Assembly: GCA_903901335.1 (NCBI GenBank)
Contig: CAIUQR010000087.1
Coordinates: 1 to 34,315 of the forward strand
Origin: an uncultured delta proteobacterium
GTDB lineage: Bacteria; Desulfobacterota; Desulfobulbia; Desulfobulbales; Desulfocapsaceae
DNA length: 34,315 nt
Direction of reading: 5' to 3'
In this document: piece by piece, positions 27,053 to 34,315 of the stretch
Layout of the letters: the number at the start of each line of letters is the position of its first letter
Position numbering within the stretch: the first letter of the stretch is position 1
Program-made: the position numbers and the translations under genes
Notes under the pieces: model-generated
What the model saw: the letters and a program-made list of their open reading frames with translations, nothing else
What the model was told of the DNA's origin: nothing
Databases searched by the model: none

Positions 27053-29620
27053 ATGCCTGTTCCCGGAAACGGTAAAACAAGGGTTGTTTTTTTTCTGCTG
27101 GTGCTGGCTTCTCTTTGTGCCGGGATCCGGGAGGCTGCAGCCCAGACGATCAAACTTCCGGTAACCATTGATTACGGTCTCCTGCAGACCCTGATCGTCA
27201 AAAATGCCTATGCCGAGACTAATCAATCGGTGACTCTCCTGAACACCGGAAACGGGTGTCTGTCCCTTGTCCTGTCAAAACCGGCGGTGTCGGAGGCCAA
27301 CGGTCTCATCCGTTTCGAGACCCTGGTCAGCGTGCATGCAGGCACTCCGCTCGGCGACAAATGCCTCGTTCCCGTCTCCTGGAAGGGATATCTCGTCCTT
27401 TACCAGCGTCCGGTCATCGACGGGAAGACCTGGAAGCTTTCCTTTGCGACGACCAGTTCAGCACTCCTGGATATGAACAAACGGCCCGCCAAAATCGCCG
27501 GCGTGGCCTGGAATCTTATCAAATCCAGGGTCTTCGGTTATCTCGAAAGTATCGTCATTGATCTGGCGCCTCCGGTCAACGATCTCAAGACCTTTCTTCT
27601 GCCCTTGTTCCCCAGAAGTGTGCAGGAACAGACCCAGACTATGCTGAGGACCCTGCGGACCGGGGAGACGCGGGTTACCCCGAAGGCGGTTGTTGTCGAC
27701 CTTCTGGCCGATGTCCAGGAGGTCTATAAAAAAGGGGATATACAACAAACAGAGACGCTCTCCGGCAAGGCCCTGGATGATATGGTGGGGATCTGGGAAC
27801 AATGGGATGCCATGCTCAGTTTTATGGTCTCGATCATGTCCAGAAATGTGCTGACCGAGGAGGAGCGGCAGACGCTGATGGATGTCCTCTTAGAGACACG
27901 ATATACATTTGTCGAGGGTCTGAGCAGTCAGAATCTGACCCATGATTTCGTCCGCGAACAGTTTGTCAGGTCCTGGAGACGGCTTTCGCCGATCTTCCGG
28001 AACCATCTGGGACAGAGTCCGGAAGAACAGACTCTTGGGTATCTGTCTTTTTTTACCGCCGCCGATGCCCTTTCGGTCCTGGATGGATTGGGGCCGACGT
28101 TCGGGATAGAAATGAGCCGCGATGGCCTGGTTCGTATGGCACGGATGCTGACCACCGATCAGTCTATTCTGAACTACGGTGCCGGTGTCAACCAGGATCT
28201 GCGAAAATTATTTCAGCTCATGCCGACATTGCAGATCGAGAAAAAGGAGACCCTGGAAGACAGGGAAGAGAAACCGGCACTCCCGGAAGACAGGAAAATT
28301 GAGGAGCACCCGATCAGCGGTGAAGGCATCGGTGATCAGGGCAGTTTGATCGACCGAACGCAACAGGGCATTACGGACGGGAAGAACGGTACTCGGATCG
28401 GCCCATCGGAGAAAACAATAAAAACCGCTCCATCGGACCAGGGACATAAGGCCGTTCCCGATAAACCCGTCGAACGGAATATTGAAACCGGCGATCTCAA
28501 CAAGCAACAGCCGGAGGCAAAACCTTCAGGACAGGCGGATGGGGAAAATACGGAAACCCAGCCTGCCGGACAGAAAGAAAAAGCTGAGCTGGGCCGTTTG
28601 ATCGAACAGCTCAAGCAGGAGGCTCCGCAGGATGGAGGGAAGAGCGGCACTCAGGCCGCCCCATCTGATCAGACAATGAAGACCATTCCTCCGGACCAGG
28701 GACATAAGGCCGTTCCCGATATCCCCATCGAACGGGATATCGATATCGATAATGCCTTCAAGCTGCCGGATAAAGAAAAGCCCTCCGGTCAGGTTGATGG
28801 AAAGAAAGGGGGCAAGCCGGATCAGAAGCCTCAGGCAATCCCGGATAAACCTGTCGAACAGAATATTGAGAGGGATGATCCCTTCAATCTTCAGGATAAG
28901 GCAACACCACCTGAAAAAGGCGATACACAGCAACCGGTTGATCTAAAAGACAAACAAACCAGGGCTCTTCAAGTCCCGCTTGGGGCGATGATCTGGGATT
29001 TTCTCTTTCCCCCGGCCTATGCCGGGGATCTTGCGAAACACGATATTCTGCGCTGGAAGGTCCCGGAAAGCGGGGTTGACCAGTATGTCAAGAGGGTTGA
29101 AGAGGTGTTGAACAAAACATCTCAGGTTGTAATAAGCAGAGGCGAATTTCCTGCCTCCCTGCAGGATACATACCGTTCGATGATAATCGCGATGGCCTGG
29201 CAGGAGAGCTGTTTTCGCCAGTTTATCGAAAAAGATCACCAGTTGACCTATGTCTTGTCCTATAATAATTCCTCGGTGGGCTTGATGCAGGTGAATGAAC
29301 GGGTCTGGCGGGGGCTCTATGATCGGGAAAAATTGCGCTGGGATATTGAGTACAATGCCGCTGCCGGGAACGAGATAGCGTTTCTCTATCTGCAGAAATA
29401 TGCCCTCCGTGATAAGGCTGCGGCTAAAAAGCTTGAGCCGACCACCCTGGCGCGCCTTGTCTATGCCATGTATAATGGAGGCCCCGGGCAATATCATGAT
29501 TTTCTGGAACGACTCCGGAAGGGGAGGATGCTGTCCAGCGACGATGTTTTCTGGGAAAAGTACTCCTTGGTGACCTCGGGAAAAACGGAAAAGCTCAGCC
29601 AGTGTCTGAGCGGGAATTGA
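27053..29620 (+). CDS. Large exported lytic transglycosylase with repeat-rich linker
   Basis: The 855-residue protein starts at ATG 27053, with AAGGAG 10 bases upstream and an immediate signal peptide (RVVFFLLVLASLCAG, then AAAQ). A longer frame from TTG 26996 would bury the signal. Residues about 30-385 form a domain I cannot name (beta-rich start, helical later part). Residues about 400-650 are a charged Pro/Lys/Gln linker with three imperfect repeats (DQGHKAVPDKPVERNIE type). The C-terminal SLT domain (about 690-840) has AMAWQESCF with catalytic E718, SSVGLMQVN and AMYNGGPGQY, so it should cleave peptidoglycan in the periplasm to anhydromuropeptides. Just before it, WDFLFPPAYAGD resembles a signal-peptide end, hinting that the SLT part was once a separate exported protein. 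It heads a plus-strand run with mscL 58 bases on. Confidence 0.82.
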   Translation: MPVPGNGKTRVVFFLLVLASLCAGIREAAAQTIKLPVTIDYGLLQTLIVKNAYAETNQSVTLLNTGNGCLSLVLSKPAVSEANGLIRFETLVSVHAGTPLGDKCLVPVSWKGYLVLYQRPVIDGKTWKLSFATTSSALLDMNKRPAKIAGVAWNLIKSRVFGYLESIVIDLAPPVNDLKTFLLPLFPRSVQEQTQTMLRTLRTGETRVTPKAVVVDLLADVQEVYKKGDIQQTETLSGKALDDMVGIWEQWDAMLSFMVSIMSRNVLTEEERQTLMDVLLETRYTFVEGLSSQNLTHDFVREQFVRSWRRLSPIFRNHLGQSPEEQTLGYLSFFTAADALSVLDGLGPTFGIEMSRDGLVRMARMLTTDQSILNYGAGVNQDLRKLFQLMPTLQIEKKETLEDREEKPALPEDRKIEEHPISGEGIGDQGSLIDRTQQGITDGKNGTRIGPSEKTIKTAPSDQGHKAVPDKPVERNIETGDLNKQQPEAKPSGQADGENTETQPAGQKEKAELGRLIEQLKQEAPQDGGKSGTQAAPSDQTMKTIPPDQGHKAVPDIPIERDIDIDNAFKLPDKEKPSGQVDGKKGGKPDQKPQAIPDKPVEQNIERDDPFNLQDKATPPEKGDTQQPVDLKDKQTRALQVPLGAMIWDFLFPPAYAGDLAKHDILRWKVPESGVDQYVKRVEEVLNKTSQVVISRGEFPASLQDTYRSMIIAMAWQESCFRQFIEKDHQLTYVLSYNNSSVGLMQVNERVWRGLYDREKLRWDIEYNAAAGNEIAFLYLQKYALRDKAAAKKLEPTTLARLVYAMYNGGPGQYHDFLERLRKGRMLSSDDVFWEKYSLVTSGKTEKLSQCLSGN
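28434..28721 (+). repeat. Exact 30-base direct repeat within the transglycosylase linker
   Basis: An identical 30-base segment occurs at 28434-28463 and 28692-28721, a period of 258 bases. It encodes DQGHKAVPD. A third, diverged copy (DQKPQAIPDKPVEQNIE) starts near 28814. The copies lie in the disordered linker and can expand or contract in frame by recombination. Confidence 0.8.
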
Positions 29621-29678
29621 AATGCGGCTAAAGACCGGAATAATTGAGCGGTTAATCTACTAAAATAAGGGGGATATT

Positions 29679-30068
29679 ATGAGCATTATTGGCGAATTTA
29701 AAACATTTGCGATGCGGGGAAATGTCGTTGATCTGGCCGTGGGTATTATTATCGGCGGGGCCTTCGGCAAGATCGTCTCTTCGGTTGTGGCTGATGTGAT
29801 TATGCCACCGATTGGAATGCTGGTGGGCGGGGTGAATTTCACCAGCCTGGCAATAACGCTGAAGGAGGCGGCCGGCAAGGCACCGGCGGTGACGTTGAAT
29901 TATGGGAACTTTCTGCAGGCTGTCTTTGATTTTCTGATCGTCGCCTTTTCCGTTTTCATGCTTGTTAAGGCCATTAATGCCTTGCAGAAAAAGGAAAAGG
30001 AGGCGCCGCCGCCTCCAAAACAGGAGATTCTCCTTGAAGAAATAAGGGATATCCTTCGTCAGAAGTAG
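29679..30068 (+). CDS. mscL: Large-conductance mechanosensitive channel MscL
   Basis: The 129-residue inner-membrane protein assembles as a pentamer and opens under membrane tension on osmotic downshock. The N-terminal amphipathic helix ([20 protein letters not shown]) leads into the pore-lining TM1 ([26 protein letters not shown]). A periplasmic loop and TM2 ([21 protein letters not shown]) follow, then a charged cytoplasmic helix after a Pro-rich stretch. The length is slightly below E. coli MscL (136). ATG 29679 follows AAGGGGG at 5 bases. It sits between the transglycosylase and hisC; pairing with a cell-wall enzyme is reasonable for osmotic stress, but no regulatory link is visible. Confidence 0.96.
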   Translation: MSIIGEFKTFAMRGNVVDLAVGIIIGGAFGKIVSSVVADVIMPPIGMLVGGVNFTSLAITLKEAAGKAPAVTLNYGNFLQAVFDFLIVAFSVFMLVKAINALQKKEKEAPPPPKQEILLEEIRDILRQK

Positions 30069-30114
30069 TCAAGGAGCAGTCGCATCTGCTGCAATTTTTA
30101 TCGGGAATACCTAC

Positions 30115-31176
30115 ATGAATCGTTATTGGAGCTCAGTTGTCAGGGGATTGGAACCGTACGTCCCTGGTGAACAGCCAAAAATTTCGGGTTTAATCAAGCT
30201 CAACACCAATGAAAACCCCTATGGCCCATCGCCAAGGGTCCTTCAGGCCCTGGTGGACGAGGCGAAAGACACACTGCGCCTCTATCCGGACCCCAACTCG
30301 GATCGGATCAGGGCAGCCGTTGCAGCACAGTATCACGTCCGGCCTCAGCAGGTCTTTGTCGGAAACGGCTCGGACGAGGTCCTGGCGCATACCTTTCTGG
30401 CCCTTTTAAACCATGAGCTGCCGCTGCTTTTCCCGGATATCACCTACAGTTTTTATCCGGTCTACTGCGGACTCTACCAGATAGGTTTTCGGCGGATACC
30501 GCTGACTGCGACCTTTCAGATCAACCTGGACGACTACACCCAGCCCAATGGCGGCGTGATCTTTGCAAATCCGAATGCCCCGACGGGCATGGGGCTTCCG
30601 GTCAGTGAGATCGGGAGGTTTCTCGAACGCAATACCGATTCGGTTGTGGTCATCGATGAGGCCTATGTCGATTTCGGGGCGGAGACGGCAACCGGACTGG
30701 TCGGTCGTTTTCCGAATCTGCTGATCATCCAGACCCTCTCCAAATCCCGGTCCCTGGCGGGGCTACGGGTCGGTTTCGCAATCGGCGACGAGGGGTTGAT
30801 CGAGGCCCTGGACCGGGTCAAAAACAGCTTCAATTCCTATCCGCTCGATCGATTTGCAATCAGTGGGACGGTGGCAGCGCTTGAGGATAATGATTATTTT
30901 GAAAAGACACGACGGAAGATAATCACGACCCGGGATGTCCTGGTCGAGGATCTGCAACGGCTCGGTTTCGAGGTGCTGCCGTCGCAATGCAATTTTATTT
31001 TCACCCGTCATCCAGCCAGGGATGCGGCCGAACTGGCTTTGGCCCTGCGCCAAAGATCCATTATTGTCCGGCACTTTCGGCAGGAGAGGATCGATCAGTT
31101 TCTGCGGATCACGGTGGGCACCGATGAGGAATGCGCGAAATTGGTCGCAGCCCTGACCGAGATCCTTCGGGATTGA
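30115..31176 (+). CDS. hisC: Histidinol-phosphate aminotransferase
   Basis: The 353-residue PLP enzyme (class I/II fold) transaminates imidazole-acetol phosphate to L-histidinol phosphate in histidine synthesis. The substrate-binding start [13 protein letters not shown] is typical of His[11 protein letters not shown] and NPNAPTG line the cofactor site; [10 protein letters not shown] carries the Asp/Tyr pair; [13 protein letters not shown] holds the Schiff-base Lys (K210). The ribosome-binding site is weak. It lies 46 bases after mscL and 22 before the oxidoreductase gene, away from any his operon. A related role in aromatic amino acid transamination is possible for this family. Confidence 0.92.
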   Translation: MNRYWSSVVRGLEPYVPGEQPKISGLIKLNTNENPYGPSPRVLQALVDEAKDTLRLYPDPNSDRIRAAVAAQYHVRPQQVFVGNGSDEVLAHTFLALLNHELPLLFPDITYSFYPVYCGLYQIGFRRIPLTATFQINLDDYTQPNGGVIFANPNAPTGMGLPVSEIGRFLERNTDSVVVIDEAYVDFGAETATGLVGRFPNLLIIQTLSKSRSLAGLRVGFAIGDEGLIEALDRVKNSFNSYPLDRFAISGTVAALEDNDYFEKTRRKIITTRDVLVEDLQRLGFEVLPSQCNFIFTRHPARDAAELALALRQRSIIVRHFRQERIDQFLRITVGTDEECAKLVAALTEILRD

Positions 31177-31198
31177 TTGCCGGGAAAAGGGGGGAGCT

Positions 31199-32197
31199 AT
31201 GGAAGAGAGATCATTCAAGGCCCTGGTCGTGACTGAGGCCGGAGATGCCGGATTTTCAAGCAGTATTAAAGAGAGACATATCGAAGAATTACCTGCTGGC
31301 GATGTGCTGATCCGGGTCAGCTTTTCGTCCCTGAATTATAAGGACGCCCTTTCGGCCACCGGCAACCGGGGGGTCACGAAAAAATACCCGCACACACCGG
31401 GAATTGATGCCGCAGGGATTGTGGAAGAGAGCACGGACGATGCCTTCAGGACAGGTGACCGGGTGCTGGTCACCGGCTATGATCTCGGCATGAATACCCC
31501 CGGCGGATACGGGCAGTATATCCGGGTGCCGGCCGCCTGGGTCGTCCCGTTGCCGACCGGACTGAGCCTGAAGGAGAGCATGATCTTCGGCACGGCCGGG
31601 TTCACGGCCGGTCTGTCCGTAGCGGCGCTGGTCTCGGAGGTCCGGCCTGAGGACGGGGAGATTCTGGTTACCGGGGCGACAGGCGGGGTCGGCAGCATAG
31701 CTGTCGCCATCCTGGCCCGGCTCGGGTATCCGGTCATCGCCGTAAGCGGCAAACCTGAGGCGCAGGACTTCCTGACGGACCTCGGCGCACGCGGGATCAT
31801 CAGCCGGGAAGAGGCCGTCGATACCGGCAGCAGGCCGCTTCTGAATGGGCGCTGGGCCGGTGTGGTCGATACGGTTGGAGGCGATATCCTGACCACGGCC
31901 CTCCGGTCGACCCAGCTCTTCGGCACCGTCACCTGCTGCGGCAACGTTGCCTCACCCGATCTGCCGATGACCGTCTATCCGTTTATCCTCCGGGGGGTGC
32001 GCCTACAGGGGATCAATTCTCAGAACTGTCCGATGGAAAGACGTCTGCAGGTCTGGAAAAGGCTGGCCGGGGAATGGAAATTCAAGCAGCTCGGCGACCT
32101 GTGCAAGGAGATTTTCATCGGACAGCTGGATGAGAATATCAACCTGATTCTGCATGGGAAACAGCGGGGCAGGGTACTGGTCAATCTGGAATTGTAA
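31199..32197 (+). CDS. AcuI/YhdH-type NADPH-dependent quinone oxidoreductase (acrylyl-CoA reductase-like)
   Basis: The 332-residue zinc-free medium-chain dehydrogenase/reductase has FSSLNYKDALSATGN and YPHTPGIDAAGIV, which are strongly typical of the YhdH/YhfP/AcuI branch. VTGATGGVGSIAV is the nucleotide-binding loop, and INSQNCPMERR near the C-terminus is another branch marker. Characterised members reduce acrylyl-CoA to propionyl-CoA with NADPH, protecting against a toxic intermediate; this substrate is inferred here. The ATG follows GGGGGAG directly. It is the last gene of the plus-strand run and ends before a strong terminator. Confidence 0.88.
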   Translation: MEERSFKALVVTEAGDAGFSSSIKERHIEELPAGDVLIRVSFSSLNYKDALSATGNRGVTKKYPHTPGIDAAGIVEESTDDAFRTGDRVLVTGYDLGMNTPGGYGQYIRVPAAWVVPLPTGLSLKESMIFGTAGFTAGLSVAALVSEVRPEDGEILVTGATGGVGSIAVAILARLGYPVIAVSGKPEAQDFLTDLGARGIISREEAVDTGSRPLLNGRWAGVVDTVGGDILTTALRSTQLFGTVTCCGNVASPDLPMTVYPFILRGVRLQGINSQNCPMERRLQVWKRLAGEWKFKQLGDLCKEIFIGQLDENINLILHGKQRGRVLVNLEL

Positions 32198-32220
32198 AAG
32201 CCAGGTGTTTTTGATGGTCG

Positions 32221-32265
32221 GGTAGGGCTTTCACGGATTTCTCCGGGAAAGCCCTACCTTTTTTT
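32221..32265 (+). terminator. Strong Rho-independent terminator
   Basis: A perfect 12-bp stem, GGTAGGGCTTTC (32221-32232) with GAAAGCCCTACC (32247-32258), encloses a loop that can pair further (CGGA/TCCG). Seven T residues follow (32259-32265). It ends the plus-strand run from the transglycosylase to the AcuI-like gene. There is no A tract on the other side, so it should work on one strand only. Confidence 0.93.
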
Positions 32266-32281
32266 CTTCGCGGGGACGCGG

Positions 32282-32830
32282 TTACTTTTGCGGAAATGAG
32301 TCGGTAAACAGTTTTTCGATGGCCTCCCGGCCGGTATCGCTCAGATACCGGGTGCCGGAACCGACAAAGGTATCATATTCGATTTTTGGGGTGTCTTCTT
32401 TCCAGCTGTCCTTCCAGGTGAACCATTGTTTGCTCGGCTGATCGAAGACATGCAGCGGGCGGTTGAACATCTTGGCCAGTTCGACAGCCCAGCCGGTCCC
32501 GCCCTTTACGGAGCCATCAACCTGGATGGAGCCGATGACGAAGACCTGATGGCCGCTGTTGACCATATGGAAGATGGTCTGCAGTACCTTTCTGATCTTA
32601 TCCGTCTCATAATAGGTACGGTTCAGCATTCTGGAGGCCAGTTCCATGCTGATATCCCCGCGCTCAAGTTCTTCCTGGCTGAGAATGACGGCGTTTTTAT
32701 CCCGGCTGAGTTTATGTCCTTCAAACGTATAGATGACCTCTTTGATATTCATCTTCTCGGCCGCCTCACCGAAGGTTGCCTCGGCGCCTTTCAGGCCGCC
32801 GCTGTACAGGGTGCATTTTGTGTGGTCCAT
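32282..32830 (-). CDS. Conserved hypothetical protein, possible SLOG/LOG-like nucleotide-binding fold
   Basis: The 182-residue cytoplasmic protein has no signal peptide or membrane segment. The N-terminal LYSGGLKGAEATFGEAA and the central HQVFVIGSI followed by GGTGWAVELAK and LHVFDQ resemble the Gly-rich nucleotide-binding pattern of the SLOG superfamily (DprA/LOG-like folds): a beta strand ending in SGG near the start, then a GGTGW loop followed by a strand reading PLHVFD. That assignment is inference from pattern only, and no activity can be stated. ATG 32830 follows AGGAG at 10 bases. It is a single gene facing the terminator of the plus-strand run. Confidence 0.7.
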   Translation of the reverse strand: MDHTKCTLYSGGLKGAEATFGEAAEKMNIKEVIYTFEGHKLSRDKNAVILSQEELERGDISMELASRMLNRTYYETDKIRKVLQTIFHMVNSGHQVFVIGSIQVDGSVKGGTGWAVELAKMFNRPLHVFDQPSKQWFTWKDSWKEDTPKIEYDTFVGSGTRYLSDTGREAIEKLFTDSFPQK

Positions 32831-33341
32831 TAATTTATGGCTCCTTGCTGTTCACGTTAAATAAAGAGAGGGAAATTTCTGCAATTGTATACCATAATCT
32901 ACTGCAAAGGCAACTCCTCACCGCATTTTTATCGAGAACGAAGAAACTGCTTTGGGTTAAACCGGGTCAAAACCCCATGCTATGTAGAAATCGAGAGGGT
33001 ACACAACCTGAAAGAGATTCACCACTATGGTGAATTATTTACCTGACAGAGCTTGCCATGAAGGTATGTCCTGATGTAATGTGAAATACACATCAAAAAA
33101 ATGCACCGAATTAGTAAAATACAATTACCGGAAACGAAGATTTTCCTCTGATTGGCGACGCTATTCGATATGGATTAGTCAATGACTAACAAAGCGGCCT
33201 CTCTAAGCTAACGAGTCAATGAGCCACACTAACCGCGTTCTTTCAATGGTTAAGGGAACAGACGAAAAGCAGGATGACGTGTGAGGGGGAGTATCTACCC
33301 CTGATTATTGATATCTCTTTAATTTAACAAGGAGGGGAAAA
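32831..33341. other. 511-base non-coding region upstream of the outer-membrane protein gene
   Basis: No gene is supported; all frames are short and lack ribosome-binding sites. The stretch looks more A/T-rich than its surroundings. It contains an exact dyad at 33017-33035 and only weak promoter-like boxes, for example TTGCCA with TAATGT at 18 bases near 33052-33081. It could hold a regulated promoter or decayed sequence. Confidence 0.5.
33017..33035. repeat. 8-bp inverted repeat, operator-like
   Basis: ATTCACCA (33017-33024) and TGGTGAAT (33028-33035) are perfect complements around CTA. The 19-base near-palindrome is the size of a dimeric repressor site. It lies about 300 bases upstream of the outer-membrane protein gene and about 190 upstream of the SLOG-like gene start. 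Confidence 0.5.
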
Positions 33342-34139
33342 ATGGTCAAAAAAAGCATGTTTTTTGTTCTTGCAGTTGGAAGTATTGTTGCTTGTTTTAG
33401 TGTCGGCTGGGCTGATGATTTTCCGGCAACAGGGTACAAATGGAGCGGTGCGTACGTTGGTTTGAATGGAGGGTGGACCAGGGGATTGTCCGATGCCAAA
33501 ACGACCACTGTTTTTTCGCCGACCGGATATTTTGCACAGAGCAGCGTTCCGGCAATTGCCTCAGCGGGTAGTCAGAGTCTGGAAAACGACAATTTTACCG
33601 GGGGGATTCAGGCCGGCTACAATTGGCAATTCGGTAAAGCTGTCATTGGCGGCGAGATGGATTTCAATTACCAGGGTATTGACGATAGTAAATCTTGCAC
33701 GGCGGGTTATCCCTGCTGTGCGCCTACAACATTTACAGTTGAGTCAAGGGTCCAGACCGATTGGCTTTTTACAGTACGACCTCGGATCGGCTTTGCGATG
33801 GATAAGTGGTTGATATATGCGACAGGTGGACTTGCGGTCACGAATATTAAAGCCGATTTCAGGTTTACGGATACCTTTGCAGGTATGTATGAAGCAGCAA
33901 GCGTGTCAGAGACCAAAGCGGGGTGGACAGTCGGCGGCGGCATCGAGATGGGGATAGCAAAACACTGGTCGATTAAGTCGGAATACCTTTATACGGACTT
34001 TGGAAGTATCTCGACAACGGGCCGGTTCTCGAACTCTAGTTTTCCTGGTTTTGTTACAGTCGGGGCAAACAACCCGTTTAACCACAGTATTGACCTGAGA
34101 ACTCACATGGTCCGTATAGGGATAAACTATTTGTTTTGA
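33342..34139 (+). CDS. Outer-membrane beta-barrel protein (Omp25/OmpA-like porin family)
   Basis: The 265-residue protein has a clear signal peptide (KKSMFFVLAVGSIVACFSVGWAD, cleavage after residue 24 or 25). WSGAYVGLNGGW at the mature N-terminus is the family's first strand, and GGIQAGYNWQF, VIGGEMDFNYQG, VRPRIGFAMDKWLIYATGGLAV and SIKSEYLYTDFG follow as alternating strands and turns. It ends in Phe after HMVRIGINYLF, the usual BAM-recognised last strand. An eight-stranded outer-membrane barrel is expected. CTAGYPCCAP is an unusual Cys-rich loop for such proteins. The ATG follows AAGGAGGGG closely, a very strong ribosome-binding site suggesting high expression. No peptidoglycan-binding OmpA domain is present. 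Confidence 0.88.
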   Translation: MVKKSMFFVLAVGSIVACFSVGWADDFPATGYKWSGAYVGLNGGWTRGLSDAKTTTVFSPTGYFAQSSVPAIASAGSQSLENDNFTGGIQAGYNWQFGKAVIGGEMDFNYQGIDDSKSCTAGYPCCAPTTFTVESRVQTDWLFTVRPRIGFAMDKWLIYATGGLAVTNIKADFRFTDTFAGMYEAASVSETKAGWTVGGGIEMGIAKHWSIKSEYLYTDFGSISTTGRFSNSSFPGFVTVGANNPFNHSIDLRTHMVRIGINYLF

Positions 34140-34205
34140 TTAACGATTAGAAAGGAAAAAGTAAAAAGGGCCAATTGATCTTGCAATAATAAAGTGGAGT
34201 CTCAG

Positions 34206-34315
34206 TTAAGCTAATTTCCTTTTTCCCCACCATTTCTGTTCGAAAAGTGCGGGTGCCATATATCCGTTCGTTGAATGTTTCCTTTTACGGTTAAAATAGA
34301 CTTCGATATAACTGA
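34206..34315 (-). mobile_element. IS3-family transposase C-terminus, cut by the window edge
   Basis: On the minus strand the sequence from 34315 reads SYIEVYFNRKRKHSTNGYMAPALFEQ and so on, to a stop at 34206-34208. YIE with YFNRKRKHSTNGYMAPA is the diagnostic end of IS3-family OrfB (rve/DDE integrase core, catalytic Glu in YIE-like context). The rest lies outside the window, so intactness is unknown. The element's terminal inverted repeat should lie just left of the stop; TGGAGTCTC at 34195 is a possible end but cannot be confirmed without the other terminus. Confidence 0.8.

Noticed and set aside
33182..33211. Short ATG frame MTNKAASLS in the 511-base gap
   Set aside because: Nine codons, no ribosome-binding site.

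Overview
The window reads as chromosomal DNA of a Gram-negative bacterium, most likely a deltaproteobacterium (Desulfobacterota, perhaps the Desulfobulbales). This rests on overall gene style: moderate-to-high GC, multidomain two-component and c-di-GMP proteins with HDOD domains, a COG1313-type radical SAM gene, and an outer-membrane beta-barrel protein. No rRNA or other taxonomic marker is present, so the placement is an inference.

Left edge (1-778): a scar. An in-frame chimera joins the tail of a TOTE-type archaeo-eukaryotic primase to the C-terminus of an IS5-family transposase. It abuts a radical SAM gene that is frameshifted and cut short. That gene was the second member of a translationally coupled pair with a thiamine-diphosphate 2-oxo acid decarboxylase (775-2415).

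Signalling block (2851-16431): a BarA-like hybrid kinase faces a three-gene c-di-GMP operon on the minus strand. The operon encodes two paralogous HDOD-REC-GGDEF proteins flanking a REC-PAS-PAS-GGDEF-EAL protein. A CcdA-type membrane thiol transporter follows on the plus strand, then a minus-strand Cache-PAS hybrid kinase and a stand-alone receiver protein. Two of the three c-di-GMP receivers have lost the phospho-accepting Asp (one is Asn, one is Gly), while the third keeps it. This is the most interesting signal in the window.

Housekeeping block (16584-26191, all minus): ftsH-folP-tex, with a TTGA stop/start overlap between ftsH and folP, then carA-carB. carA appears to have a long leader. 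Part of that leader, a 16-base hairpin element, also occurs upstream of the decarboxylase. A small conserved-looking GTG-start gene (26563-26790) lies upstream of carA.

Right block (27053-32268, plus): a large periplasmic lytic transglycosylase with a repeat-rich linker, then mscL, hisC and an AcuI-type oxidoreductase, closing at a strong intrinsic terminator. A minus-strand SLOG-like gene, a 511-base non-coding stretch, an outer-membrane beta-barrel gene and the truncated C-terminus of an IS3-family transposase finish the window. The window therefore has IS debris at both ends. No tRNA, rRNA, CRISPR array or replication origin was seen.
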